From Alloscardovia macacae (lineage in GTDB: Bacteria > Actinomycetota > Actinomycetes > Actinomycetales > Bifidobacteriaceae): a stretch of 64,000 nucleotides of DNA. The position numbers were made by a program, and so were the translations under genes. The notes under the pieces are model-generated. The model made no database searches and was not told the DNA's origin. It saw nothing but the letters and a program-made list of their open reading frames with translations. Of the stretch, positions 15,712 to 25,342 are shown piece by piece; position 1 is the stretch's first letter, and each line of letters begins with the position of its first letter. The DNA is taken from contig NZ_MWWT01000001.1 in assembly GCF_002259705.1 (NCBI RefSeq), positions 124,001 through 188,000 on the forward strand, given 5' to 3'.

Positions 15712-18081
15712 ATGACTGTATCCGACCGCTTCGTTTACGGCGACCTCGCCGGCCCAGAAGCGAGCCTGTGTATAGAGTTTTCAGCACGTACAGATGGCGT
15801 GCTGCTGTCCGCGCTGCCGGATGCATCCGTATCGCATGCATCGTCCGCGCCGGCTACAGAGCTCTCGCCGGCTGCGTCCGACCCCGCTGGCAGCACCGAC
15901 CCTGCTGACACCGCCCCGCTCTGGCAGCTGAGCATCGAGCATGGCTCGCTCGTTCTCCGTGCTGCAGGCCGCGTCCTCGACATGGAGGATACGTACGGCG
16001 TAGCGTTCGGCACTCCGCACACGCTCGTGCTGACGTTCGCTTCACCCGCTTTCCCCGCTTCCCCCGTTTCCGTCGACAGCGTGAGCGGCTCGGGAGTTTC
16101 GGACGCCGCCAGTTCCGCCGGCTTTGGCACGCGCGTCTACCTCGACGGCTACCAGGTGTTCTCCTGCACGGCTGATCTGCGGCCCCCGGCTGGTTCAGCG
16201 CTCGAGACTTCCGCCATGCTGACGTCGCTCACCACGCATCCGCGCGCCCTCGCCGCAGCGGACGTCTGCGCGCGTTACACGTGCCCGCTTCCGGACGTGG
16301 AGTTCAGCGCCGCGTACGTGTCTGCACCGGACGTGGCAGCTGTGCGCGCGCTCAGCTGTGGGACGCTCCACACGCGCATGCGCGTGCGCGGCCGCGGACA
16401 GAAGGGCACGGTACTCGCCGCCTCGACCGGTGGGCGCGAAGTGCTCAGCCTGAGCGTGGATGAGACCGGCTTCCTCTACCGTGTGTGCGTGCGCGGGACG
16501 TGGGAGGAGTTTCGCGCTGAGGGCTTCTGGACTGATGGCAATTTTCACGATGTCGTGGTCCGCGCTTTCCGCGGTGCCATCGACATCTACGTGGACGGTT
16601 TCCTCGCCCTGCATCAGCCAGGGCAGCATTTCTTCGCGGAGGCAGGTTCGGCGGCAGAAGACATCGACGCCATCTGGATAGGCCAGAATTCGACCGGCGA
16701 GCGTCTCTTCGGCGAAGTACGGAACGGTGGCATCTACACATATCCACTGACAGACGGGCAGATAGCTGCACTCGCGCACCGCGAGCCCCTGACCACCACA
16801 GCGCTCTTCGACTCTGGTTACGAAGGCTCGGCGAGCTACCGCATTCCCTCCCTTGTGACTACGCCCAGCGGTGTGCTCATCGCTGGAGCAGACCAGCGCC
16901 TCGTGAACTCGAATGACACTCCGAATGAGATTCACTTCGTCATTCGCCGAAGCCTCGACGGGGGCCAGACGTGGCAGCCTCTCCAGACTGTCATCGCTTA
17001 TCCGAGTGGACCGGACGGTCCGAGTGTGGACGGTCCGAGCACCATCGATTCCTGCATGGTCGTGGATACGCTCTCGAAGGAGCATCCGGGGCGCATCACC
17101 GTACTCGTGGACCATTTCCCGGGCGGAGTAGGTTTCGCGAATGCCACGAAGGAGCGTGGTACGGACGATGCTGGCCGTCTCCTCCTCGAGGACCGCGACG
17201 GCAGCCGGTACGCGCTGAACCCAGACGGCTCCGTAGACGGCCACTTGGAGTACCACGTCGCCCCAGATGGCTTCGTCACGAAAAACGGCACTCCCGCGGG
17301 GAATATCCACTGGAAGCAAGGCCTCGACCCGGCAGAAAGTCTTCTCACCCTCCGCACGAGTTTCCTCGTGGAAGTCCACTCGGATGATGACGGCGCCACA
17401 TGGTCACAGCCCAGGTACATCGACTGGATGCTGCGTGAAGACTGGATGAAATTCCTCGGTACCGGTCCGGGTTGCGGCATTCAGCTCCACCACGGCCCGC
17501 ATGCCGGACGCCTGCTCATCCCGTATTACTGCTGCGGTGAAAATCCTGTCATGAATGCCAGCGGCATGCTCATTTCGGATGACGGGGGAGAGACGTGGCG
17601 CCGCGGACAGTGCGTTTTCGAAAGTGACGTGGACATCTCGAACTTTGAGGATAATCGCTTCGTCAGCTCCGAATCCACCTGTGTGGAACTGGCTGATGGC
17701 AGCGTGCTCACCTTCTTCAGAAATCAGCATCCGTCCGGTCGCATAGGCACAGCCATCAGCCACGATGGCGGCGAGACCTGGCAGAACGCGAGTTTCGACG
17801 CCGCTGTGCCGGACATCTTCAGCCAGCCGAATGCGCTGAGCCTCGGGGACGACCGCGTGCTGTTCGCGAATGCGAGCCTCATGCGCCCGTACCGCGGCTG
17901 CGGCGTGCTGCGTCTGAGCGAGGACGGCGGCCGCACGTGGGCGCGCTCGCGCTGCGTGCAGCCGTACCATTACGTCTATCAGTGTATGGTGCTGCGCCCG
18001 GACGGCGACATAGGCCTGCTCTGGGAGCGCGAGACGGCCGGTGTCTACTATACGCGAGTTCCGCGCGGCTGGTTTGAGTAG
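15712..18081 (+). CDS. nanH: sialidase (GH33), predicted cytoplasmic
   Basis: A 789-residue exo-alpha-sialidase. Residues about 5-180 and 190-350 look like two LamG/concanavalin-like lectin modules, the first with an Ala/Ser/Pro/Asp-rich insert near 40-68. The six-bladed propeller starts near 365, with the catalytic arginine motif YRIP (Arg377) and five Asp-boxes: SLDGGQTW at 414, SDDDGATW at 557, SDDGGETW at 622, SHDGGETW at 683 and SEDGGRTW at 736. It hydrolyses terminal sialic acids from glycans. No signal peptide, membrane anchor or sorting signal is present, so it should act inside the cell on imported sialosides. The ATG at 15712 follows GAGGAAGG. The 3' end overlaps the convergent CPBP gene by 34 bases. 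Confidence 0.92.
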   Translation: MTVSDRFVYGDLAGPEASLCIEFSARTDGVLLSALPDASVSHASSAPATELSPAASDPAGSTDPADTAPLWQLSIEHGSLVLRAAGRVLDMEDTYGVAFGTPHTLVLTFASPAFPASPVSVDSVSGSGVSDAASSAGFGTRVYLDGYQVFSCTADLRPPAGSALETSAMLTSLTTHPRALAAADVCARYTCPLPDVEFSAAYVSAPDVAAVRALSCGTLHTRMRVRGRGQKGTVLAASTGGREVLSLSVDETGFLYRVCVRGTWEEFRAEGFWTDGNFHDVVVRAFRGAIDIYVDGFLALHQPGQHFFAEAGSAAEDIDAIWIGQNSTGERLFGEVRNGGIYTYPLTDGQIAALAHREPLTTTALFDSGYEGSASYRIPSLVTTPSGVLIAGADQRLVNSNDTPNEIHFVIRRSLDGGQTWQPLQTVIAYPSGPDGPSVDGPSTIDSCMVVDTLSKEHPGRITVLVDHFPGGVGFANATKERGTDDAGRLLLEDRDGSRYALNPDGSVDGHLEYHVAPDGFVTKNGTPAGNIHWKQGLDPAESLLTLRTSFLVEVHSDDDGATWSQPRYIDWMLREDWMKFLGTGPGCGIQLHHGPHAGRLLIPYYCCGENPVMNASGMLISDDGGETWRRGQCVFESDVDISNFEDNRFVSSESTCVELADGSVLTFFRNQHPSGRIGTAISHDGGETWQNASFDAAVPDIFSQPNALSLGDDRVLFANASLMRPYRGCGVLRLSEDGGRTWARSRCVQPYHYVYQCMVLRPDGDIGLLWERETAGVYYTRVPRGWFE

Positions 18082-19280
18082 CGATACTGCTGCATGGCCA
18101 ATTTCTGCGCTCGTTTCAGCTGGGCCTTATACGTGCGCGCATCCTGCCACCTACGGTAGCTCGAGCGGAGAGTATCACGCAGGCGACTCACATGGTCAGG
18201 GCCTGCAGCATCAAACCAGTGGCGCTTTTTCGCACCCCAGACGATGATAGCTGCGATGAGCAGCTGCACGGTGATGTCCACCACAGCCGTCCATACCGGC
18301 GTAGCCGCGGCTTCGCCGGACGCGTCGTAGAATCCGAATGCTTCGAAGAGCACGATGGTCACGTTATTCGCCACATGCATGCCTATCCCTGCTTCCAGTC
18401 CTCCCAGATACATGGTCAGATATCCGGTGATGAGACCGAGCGTGAAAATGGTGCTCAGTCCTACGAGATCATACATGTGCAGGGAGGTGAAGATAAGAGC
18501 CGGAAGAATTGGCACGAGGAAATGCGCCGAACGAGGAATCCACAGGCCGGCAGCCTGCAGCAGAAGTCCGCGGAAGACATACTCCTCCGTCGCGCACTGC
18601 ACGGGCACGAGCGTGACGGCCAGCAGGAGCGTGGCGAGCGAGGGCAGGCGCAGACTATACTGCGCGCCCGAGGCGATGTCCACGAGGACGGAGCCCGCGT
18701 TCAGGCCGGCGAAGAGGACGAAGGCTACGAGCGTGGACTTCAGAACGGCAGCCCAGCGCAGATGGCCGAAGACGCTGGATAAGGAGCCGAAACTCTGGCG
18801 TTTCATGATCTTCAGCGTCCACCACAAGCCGGGAAGCATGATGGCCACCGAGCCGAACTGGAAGATGATAACGGTGGCATTCGCCGGGTCGGCCGTTATA
18901 TCTGTGGCCGGACGCATGTTCAGCGTGAAGTCCAGGAAGGAGTCGATGCTCAGCTGGCCGAGCGCGCTGAAGACCACAGCCACGAGAACCGCGAGACTGA
19001 AGACGTTATAGATGACGAGGAAGATGGGCACAGTGGCCAGAGGCGTCCAGCGCGGGTTACGCGCGGTGTCGCGCAGAGTGGACGCGTAGCTCGCTCCCCT
19101 CAGCCACCCGAGCTGGTGCGTGCGTACGAGCTCCTCAGGGCGGCGGTATGTGGTGGCCGGCGGATCAGGAATGCGCGGGGCCGTGTAGGACAGCTCCGGC
19201 ATCGTGACGACGGGTATGCGCGGTCGCGGCGGCGCGGGAGTCACCGGCGCGGGCGGTGCGGGAAAATGGGCCATAGTCAT
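18048..19280 (-). CDS. CPBP family intramembrane glutamic metalloprotease
   Basis: A 410-residue membrane protein. A cytoplasmic Pro-rich leader (residues 1-75) precedes about eight membrane segments. The CPBP (CAAX protease/bacteriocin-processing) motifs are present: EEYVFRG (EExxxR), a His in FTSLHMYD and a His in GMHVANN. A basic, Gln/Arg-rich cytoplasmic tail of about 60 residues follows. Substrates cannot be predicted. The ATG at 19280 is chosen because a TAGAAT box (19293-19288) lies 7 bases upstream, which suggests a leaderless message; ATG 19274 is the alternative. Its 3' end overlaps nanH by 34 bases with no terminator between. Confidence 0.85.
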   Translation of the reverse strand: MTMAHFPAPPAPVTPAPPRPRIPVVTMPELSYTAPRIPDPPATTYRRPEELVRTHQLGWLRGASYASTLRDTARNPRWTPLATVPIFLVIYNVFSLAVLVAVVFSALGQLSIDSFLDFTLNMRPATDITADPANATVIIFQFGSVAIMLPGLWWTLKIMKRQSFGSLSSVFGHLRWAAVLKSTLVAFVLFAGLNAGSVLVDIASGAQYSLRLPSLATLLLAVTLVPVQCATEEYVFRGLLLQAAGLWIPRSAHFLVPILPALIFTSLHMYDLVGLSTIFTLGLITGYLTMYLGGLEAGIGMHVANNVTIVLFEAFGFYDASGEAAATPVWTAVVDITVQLLIAAIIVWGAKKRHWFDAAGPDHVSRLRDTLRSSYRRWQDARTYKAQLKRAQKLAMQQYRYSNQPRGTRV

Positions 19281-19430
19281 ACTGCATATTCTACGCATGC
19301 TCAGCGCGAAACGCATCACAGGATTCTCCAGAACATACGGTAGAATAAACGCATACATCAGATATCCGCACAGCACGCGAGGCGTGAAAACGCGCGTGCT
19401 GACTACTCTGCGGCGGACCAGGAGAAAGTT

Positions 19431-22400
19431 ATGACCGAGAACGTCGGTGTAACTCATGAACAGTCGCAGGGAAGTTCTGCGACGCATGCAGTGCACACTA
19501 CCTCAGCATACGGTAACCCGTTCGGGGACGCAGACCCGTCCATCAGCGAGGTCTCTACCGTAGAAAAAGCCATGAATACGAGCATCGAGCACGGACTGTC
19601 TTCCGCAGAAGCAGCCGCGCGCCTGACGAAGTTCGGCCGAAACGAGCTCGCGAGCAAGCCGAAAGACCCCGCGTGGAAGCGCTTCCTCGCGCAGTTCCAG
19701 GATCCACTCGTCTACCTGCTGCTCGTGGCCACCGTCATCTCCTTCGTGGCGTGGACCATCGAACGCAGTACGAACCCAGCAGACGCTGAACCGCTGCCGT
19801 TTGACTGCATCGTCATCGTCCTCATCCTCATCGTGAACGCGGTGCTCGGATACATTCAGGAGAATCGCGCGGAAGCAGCTGTGGAAGCACTCGCACAGAT
19901 GGCCACCCCGCAGACCACCGTGCTGCGCGACGGCCGCGTGTCCAGCATCGCCACGGCAGAAGTGGTGCCGGGAGACGTCATCATCCTCGGCGAGGGAGAC
20001 ACCATATCTGCAGACGGACGCCTCTTCGAAGCAGCGAGCCTGCGCATAGCTGAAGCCTCGCTGACGGGTGAGTCGCTGCCGGTAGCAAAGAAAGTGGCTG
20101 TGCTGGATTCGGTGAAAGCCCTCGGCGACCGCACGAACATGGTCTTTAACGGCACATCCATCACGCAGGGCACGGGACGTGCCATCGTGACCTCCACCGG
20201 TATGAACACCCAGGTGGGAAAGATAGCAGACATGCTCTCCCAGACCGAAGAAGAAGCCACTCCGCTGGAAAAGGAGATGGATAACGTCTCGCGCATTCTC
20301 GGCGTGGCCGTGGTGCTCATCGCCGTGGTGGTGCTCGCAGCACTCTGGCTGCTCGAAGGCTTCCATAGCCTCGACGACGTCATCGAGTCCCTGCTGCTGG
20401 CCGTGTCTCTCGCTGTGGCGGCCGTGCCAGAAGGCCTCGCCACCATTCTGACCGTGGTTCTGGCGCTCGGCGTGCAGCGCATGGCGAAGCATAACGCCAT
20501 CGTGAAAAAACTGTCTTCAGTGGAGACGCTGGGCTCGGCATCGGTGATTTGCTCGGATAAGACGGGTACGCTCACGCGTAATGAGATGACTGTGGAGACT
20601 GTCATCACGCCGAGTGGCGAAGTGCGCGTGACGGGCACGGGCTACGCTCCAGTGGGCATGCTCGTGAATGTGGATGGCAGCGAAGTGACAGCACAGTCGC
20701 ACCTGCGCCGCGAAGTGGAGCGTGCGCTGGCTGTGGGTGCGCTGGCGAATAACGCGCAGCTGCAGCAGAGCTCGGGCGCGGGTAAGGACGGCGCCGGAAC
20801 GTGGGAGATCGTAGGCGACCCTACGGAAGCTTCCGTCCTCGTTGCCGCACGGAAGGCACACGCGCTGGATTCGTACCAGAGCGTGGAGCGCCTGGCAGAG
20901 ATACCATTTACCTCCGAACGTAAGATGCAGACGGTCATCGTGCGAAATGCTGCAGATTCTGCTCAGCTCGTGGCCTACGCGAAGGGTGCTCCAGACGTGC
21001 TGCTCGCACACTGCTCCTTCATCGAAGTGGACGGTGTGATTCGCCCGCTGACGGATGAGGACCGTGCGAATGTGCTCGCCCAGGTAGAGCGCCTGTCCTC
21101 GCAGGCCTACCGTACTCTCGGCCAGGCGTCGCGCGCGCTGAATGTGACGAGTCTCGGTGATGTGCCAGGCATTCAGAAGGATGCGAGCGGTCACATCGAG
21201 GACATCGCTGACCAGAGTGAGCTCATCGAGCAGGATTATGTCTGGCTTGGTATGGTGGGCATCATCGACCCTCCACGCACGGAAGTGCGCGACTCCATCG
21301 CTGAGGCTCATCGTGCGGGCATTCGCACCATCATGATTACGGGTGACCATCCGCTGACTGCGGCGCGCATCGCCTCGGATCTGGGGATAATTCGCGCGGA
21401 CGGCACGAACGGTGGTGGCTCGGGCTTGGGGTCGGGCGCGGACGGCACGAGCTCGGACGGCGCGGAAACGGGCGAGCCGGTATCCGCGCGCTTCGGAAAC
21501 GCCTTGACCGGCGACCAGCTCGACGCCATGAGCGACGAGGAATTCCAGGCCGCCGTGCAGCAGGTCTCCGTGTACGCACGCGTGGCGCCAGAACATAAGA
21601 TGCGCATCGTGAACGCTCTGCAGAAGCAGGGGAACATCGTGGCTATGACGGGTGACGGTGTGAATGACGCTCCTGCGGTGAAGTCTGCAGACATCGGCGT
21701 GGCCATGGGCATCACCGGTACCGAGGTAACGAAGCAGTCCGCGAAGATGATTCTCGCGGATGATAACTTCTCCACCATCGTGGCCGCCGTGCGCGAAGGC
21801 CGCGTCATCTTCGATAACATCCGCAAATTCCTGCGCTACCTGCTCAGCTCGAACGTGGGCGAAGTCTTCACTGTCTTCTTCGGCGTGGTGCTGGCTGGCG
21901 TGCTCGGCATTAAGGATCCGTCCTCCACGGGCGTGACCGTGCCGCTCCTGGCTACACAGCTGCTGTGGATAAACCTGCTGACGGATGCCGCTCCGGCCCT
22001 CGCTATGGGCGTGGACGGCCAGACGGATGACGTTATGGGGCGCGCGCCGCGTAAGATGACCGAACGCGTTATCGATGCGGCTATGTGGGCAGACATCGCG
22101 TTCATCGGCATCGTCATGGCTGCTGTGACGCTCATCGGCATCGACCTGTATCTGCCGGGCGGCCTCGTGACCGACCCTGCTGTGCTGGGAGTTCCGCATG
22201 ACGAGGCTATAGTTCAGGCGCGAACGATGGGCTTCACCATCCTCGTTTTCGCTCAGCTTTTCAATGCTCTCGCTTCTCGTTCTGCTACGCAGTCCGCCTT
22301 CTCGGGGCTGTTCACGAACATGTGGCTGTGGGGAGCCATGGCACTATCCATCGTGCTGCAGCTCTTCGTCATCTATGTGCCAGTACTGAACTCCGCATTC

Positions 22401-22529
22401 GGTACGACGCCGCTGGATGCGCACCAGTGGCTGGAAGCTATGGGGCTGGCCGCTGCTGTGCTCGTGCTCTCTGAGCTGTATAAGCTCATAATGCGCGCAG
22501 TGCGAGGGACTAAGGTACAAGCGAAGTAA
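19431..22529 (+). CDS. P-type cation-transporting ATPase, calcium (P2A-like) type
   Basis: A 1032-residue integral membrane pump. It has the actuator loop TGES (212-215), membrane segment 4 with PEGLA, the phosphorylation site DKTGT (Asp376), an ATP-binding KGAPD, the hinge TGDGVND near 740 and ten predicted membrane helices. The N-terminal cation-ATPase domain is at about 45-110. The layout matches bacterial Ca2+-ATPases of the PacL/SERCA group; Na+ or Mn2+ are possible. A Gly/Ser/Asp-rich stretch of about 30 residues interrupts the P-domain near residue 660. The gene stands alone, with an AGGAGAAAG site before the ATG and a terminator at 22553-22588. Confidence 0.88.
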   Translation: MTENVGVTHEQSQGSSATHAVHTTSAYGNPFGDADPSISEVSTVEKAMNTSIEHGLSSAEAAARLTKFGRNELASKPKDPAWKRFLAQFQDPLVYLLLVATVISFVAWTIERSTNPADAEPLPFDCIVIVLILIVNAVLGYIQENRAEAAVEALAQMATPQTTVLRDGRVSSIATAEVVPGDVIILGEGDTISADGRLFEAASLRIAEASLTGESLPVAKKVAVLDSVKALGDRTNMVFNGTSITQGTGRAIVTSTGMNTQVGKIADMLSQTEEEATPLEKEMDNVSRILGVAVVLIAVVVLAALWLLEGFHSLDDVIESLLLAVSLAVAAVPEGLATILTVVLALGVQRMAKHNAIVKKLSSVETLGSASVICSDKTGTLTRNEMTVETVITPSGEVRVTGTGYAPVGMLVNVDGSEVTAQSHLRREVERALAVGALANNAQLQQSSGAGKDGAGTWEIVGDPTEASVLVAARKAHALDSYQSVERLAEIPFTSERKMQTVIVRNAADSAQLVAYAKGAPDVLLAHCSFIEVDGVIRPLTDEDRANVLAQVERLSSQAYRTLGQASRALNVTSLGDVPGIQKDASGHIEDIADQSELIEQDYVWLGMVGIIDPPRTEVRDSIAEAHRAGIRTIMITGDHPLTAARIASDLGIIRADGTNGGGSGLGSGADGTSSDGAETGEPVSARFGNALTGDQLDAMSDEEFQAAVQQVSVYARVAPEHKMRIVNALQKQGNIVAMTGDGVNDAPAVKSADIGVAMGITGTEVTKQSAKMILADDNFSTIVAAVREGRVIFDNIRKFLRYLLSSNVGEVFTVFFGVVLAGVLGIKDPSSTGVTVPLLATQLLWINLLTDAAPALAMGVDGQTDDVMGRAPRKMTERVIDAAMWADIAFIGIVMAAVTLIGIDLYLPGGLVTDPAVLGVPHDEAIVQARTMGFTILVFAQLFNALASRSATQSAFSGLFTNMWLWGAMALSIVLQLFVIYVPVLNSAFGTTPLDAHQWLEAMGLAAAVLVLSELYKLIMRAVRGTKVQAK

Positions 22530-22552
22530 GCATTATCGCCTCTTGCAGGGGG

Positions 22553-22588
22553 AGGGGCCGGTCCGCGAGCACGGGCTGGCCCCTTTTT
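22553..22588 (+). terminator. terminator of the cation ATPase gene
   Basis: AGGGGCC...GGCCCCT with a GC-rich inner stem is followed by TTTTT. Confidence 0.8.
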
Positions 22589-22635
22589 GTGTAGAGGAAA
22601 CCTGTAAGGAAAAACTTCCTCCACATGAGAAAAAC

Positions 22636-22701
22636 TTACGCCTAAGGTGTAGCCATTTTTCGGTCCACGATAGGTCCGAAATGGCTACATCTTAGGCGTA
22701 A
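22636..22701. repeat. long imperfect hairpin between convergent genes
   Basis: The arms 22636-22663 and 22676-22701 (TTACGCCTAAG(G/A)TGTAGC core) pair over about 25 positions with one wobble and a two-base T bulge. The stem continues outward after one mismatch. It is not the same sequence as the dispersed inverted-repeat family. Confidence 0.75.
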
Positions 22702-22731
22702 CTTTGTATGGTATGCTGTGTTCCCCGAGCG

Positions 22732-23799
22732 TTACTCCACGATGGCCTGAATGATGGCCATCTCTATCTGGTCGAAGGCTTCGCGTGCCTCCGGGATAGG
22801 CTGGAGAGGATAGTCGTGTGTCATCTTCTCGGCGATGTGCAGCTTCGTTTTCACGCCAGCCGTCGTCAGGCGCGTGGCGAAGTCTGTGGTATCCGGGAAG
22901 AAGATCTCATCCGTGCCTACGAGGAGCGTGACCTGCGAGCCAGCCCATGCACTCGCATCAGCGAAAGCAGGCGAGATGCGAGGATCGCTCATGCTCCACG
23001 AGCCAGCCCACTCGCGTGCATCGACGCGCAGCGTGTCTGGCGAAAGAACAGGGTCGCGGTCGGTGTATGCGGAAATCTCAGAATTGGCCAGAGTGCCGTC
23101 CAGCCACGGACTGATAGCTATGATGCCCTCCGGCGCCGGCACAGCCCCAGAGCCAGAACGAGATCCTGTCTCAGCCCACGACGCAGCCAGCCCCAGCGCA
23201 AGCCCCGCGCCCGCGCTGTCGCCCATGAGAATGACGCGCTCGTGCGGATTCAGTTCGCGGAATGTGGAATAGAGGGCCGTAATGTGGCGGTACGCGTCCG
23301 CGGCTGTGCCGTATGGTGCGGGATCGTAATCCGGTACGAGGATAGTCACACCATAACGCGATGCCAGCGCGCTGATAAATGCCACGTGCGCCGCGCTGAT
23401 GCCGCCCGTGTAGCAGCCGCCATGCAGGTAGAGGATAGTCGTACGAGGAGCGATGCCATCAGCTGTGGCTACTGTAGCATCGCGCGGTGCGAAACGGTAG
23501 GTGGCCATGCCGAAGGTCTCGGACTCAGCGTCGTTACCGTCGTCATACACGGACGCTATGCCGGACTTCAGGACGAGCCCGGGAAGGCCGCGGTCCGAGC
23601 GCTCGGTGCCCTTGCGCTCGTCGAGCCACGCCATCTCCTGCTGGACAGTGCGGTGAGGGGTGAGCTCGAGGTACTTGTTTACCGCGAGAGAAAGTCCAGA
23701 GCGCTGGAACTTCTCTCGCGCATACTTATCAAATGCCCACGCAGCGCCTGCTACAGCAGCGGCGCCCGCGGCGAGTTTGAGCCAGGAGGAACGAGCCAT
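22732..23799 (-). CDS. alpha/beta hydrolase, HSL-type (GDxG) esterase with N-terminal membrane anchor
   Basis: A 355-residue hydrolase. An N-terminal hydrophobic stretch (WLKLAAGAAAVAGAAWAF) may be a signal anchor. YLHGGCYTGG is the oxyanion HGG motif, GDSAGAGLAL the nucleophile elbow with the catalytic Ser, and KMTHDYPLQP carries the catalytic His. The family cleaves short-chain esters; the substrate is unknown. An AAAGGAC site precedes the ATG. It lies 35 bases downstream of the PAP2 gene on the same strand and may be cotranscribed. Confidence 0.85.
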   Translation of the reverse strand: MARSSWLKLAAGAAAVAGAAWAFDKYAREKFQRSGLSLAVNKYLELTPHRTVQQEMAWLDERKGTERSDRGLPGLVLKSGIASVYDDGNDAESETFGMATYRFAPRDATVATADGIAPRTTILYLHGGCYTGGISAAHVAFISALASRYGVTILVPDYDPAPYGTAADAYRHITALYSTFRELNPHERVILMGDSAGAGLALGLAASWAETGSRSGSGAVPAPEGIIAISPWLDGTLANSEISAYTDRDPVLSPDTLRVDAREWAGSWSMSDPRISPAFADASAWAGSQVTLLVGTDEIFFPDTTDFATRLTTAGVKTKLHIAEKMTHDYPLQPIPEAREAFDQIEMAIIQAIVE

Positions 23800-23834
23800 G
23801 GCAGTGTCCTTTCGTGACGTTTTCTGTTATGCAG

Positions 23835-24599
23835 TTAGTTTTTTGAGCGAATCGCCCCACGCCCAGAGCCGCCGCGCGCCTGCAGCTGCGCGAGCTGGCC
23901 GAAGTACACCCACGCGCAGAACGCGGTCCACGCGAAGCCGAGCGCCCAGCCTCCGAGCACGTCCGTGGTCCAGTGATGCGCCACATAAATGCGGCTCAGA
24001 CCGATGAGCAGCGGAATGACTACGGCCACGACGTTAAAGACGCGAGCCCACGCGCGCTCCACCTCGCTCTTCGCCAGTGTGCTGACGATGATGGCCAGCA
24101 TGAGCCAGAGCACAGTGTTATTCGCCGAATGGCCCGAAGGGAAGGACTGCTGGTCTTCTACATGCCCCAGCCACAGCGACGAGTCCGGACGTGGGCGCGA
24201 AACGAGGCGCTTGAAGGCTGTGACGATGATGACGTCTCCAGCCAGAGCTGCGAAGAAGATCTTCACCTGCAGCCACTTTTTCTTCCACGCGAGCAGAGCC
24301 AGTCCCACCACAGCGAGCACGAGCACGATGGTCGTCCCGCCGAAGGAGGACAGTGCAGGAGCCACCACATTCAGGAAGCCGTTACGATGGGCCACCACAG
24401 CCGAGGTAATGCCTGCATCCCAGCCACGCGTGAGGCCCGGCCATACGAGCGCGAGCAGGATGAGGAAGATGATGCCGGAGACGCCGGAGGCCCAGGCGAA
24501 AGTCTGGCGTGCGGCGCGGATGGCGAGCGCGCGGCCGGACGTCCGTGCTGAGGAGGACGTGCGCGCCGAAGAAGAAGGAGAAGTGCTGTTCATGCTCAT
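23835..24599 (-). CDS. PAP2-family membrane phosphatase
   Basis: A 254-residue protein with about six membrane helices after a Ser/Arg-rich leader. The three PAP2 motifs are complete: KRLVSRPRP (Kx6RP), PSGH, and SRIYVAHHWTTD (SRx5Hx3D). Members dephosphorylate lipid phosphates such as undecaprenyl diphosphate or phosphatidate at the outer face of the membrane. It begins 5 bases after the dcd stop, so the pair forms an operon. A second ATG two codons in is also possible. Confidence 0.9.
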   Translation of the reverse strand: MSMNSTSPSSSARTSSSARTSGRALAIRAARQTFAWASGVSGIIFLILLALVWPGLTRGWDAGITSAVVAHRNGFLNVVAPALSSFGGTTIVLVLAVVGLALLAWKKKWLQVKIFFAALAGDVIIVTAFKRLVSRPRPDSSLWLGHVEDQQSFPSGHSANNTVLWLMLAIIVSTLAKSEVERAWARVFNVVAVVIPLLIGLSRIYVAHHWTTDVLGGWALGFAWTAFCAWVYFGQLAQLQARGGSGRGAIRSKN

Positions 24600-24604
24600 A
24601 ATGC

Positions 24605-25210
24605 TTAGTTATCCTTGTCTAGATTCAGCTCACCGGACACGTCGGTACGGTAAAAATTGACATAGGAACGCGACGCCGTCGGCCCGCGCTGACCCTGATA
24701 ATGCGAGCCGTTCGCCGCGCTGCCGTACGGATGCTCGGCCGCGCTGGACAGCTGGAAGAAGCACATCTGGCCTATCTTCATGCCCGGCCAGAGTTTCACG
24801 GGAAGCGTGCTGACGTTCGAGAGTTCGAGCGTGATGTGGCCTTCGAAGCCGGGGTCGATGAATCCGGCCGTGGAATGCGTGAGGATGCCGAGGCGGCCCA
24901 GCGAGCTTTTGCCTTCGAGTCGCGCGGCGATGGACGAGCCGAGATGCACGTATTCGTACGTGGAGCCGAGGATAAACTCGCCTGGATGCAGAATCCACGG
25001 TTCGCTCGCATCCACCTCGTGCAGCTCGGTCAGGTCGCCCTGATCTTCCGCTGGGTCCACGTAGGTGTACTTATGATTATTAAACACGCGGAAGAACCGG
25101 TCGAGCCGCACGTCGATGGACGCCGGCTGTACCATATCGGGCGTCCACGGCGTCAGCGAGATCTCGCCGGCTTCCTGCGCGCGCAGAATGTCGTGATCAC
25201 TTAAAAGCAT
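24605..25210 (-). CDS. dcd: dCTP deaminase
   Basis: A 201-residue cytoplasmic enzyme. [31 protein letters not shown] and [20 protein letters not shown] (with the catalytic Glu) are the family hallmarks. It deaminates dCTP to dUTP. Actinobacterial members often also hydrolyse it to dUMP, and no separate dUTPase is seen here. The ATG at 25210 lies 6 bases after a TACACT box (25222-25217), suggesting a leaderless transcript; an in-frame ATG at 25237 would fall upstream of that promoter. Confidence 0.94.
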   Translation of the reverse strand: MLLSDHDILRAQEAGEISLTPWTPDMVQPASIDVRLDRFFRVFNNHKYTYVDPAEDQGDLTELHEVDASEPWILHPGEFILGSTYEYVHLGSSIAARLEGKSSLGRLGILTHSTAGFIDPGFEGHITLELSNVSTLPVKLWPGMKIGQMCFFQLSSAAEHPYGSAANGSHYQGQRGPTASRSYVNFYRTDVSGELNLDKDN

Positions 25211-25342
25211 AGTTCCAGTGTACCGTGCAGACGGCACGTCAGTGGCCGGCTAGGTGTGCGTTTTGTGTGTCAATTTTCCCGCACTCGGCGCTGGCGTGGT
25301 TTCACGTCCATCTGCCCCACGCTCGCGCTACACTGAGAAAGT

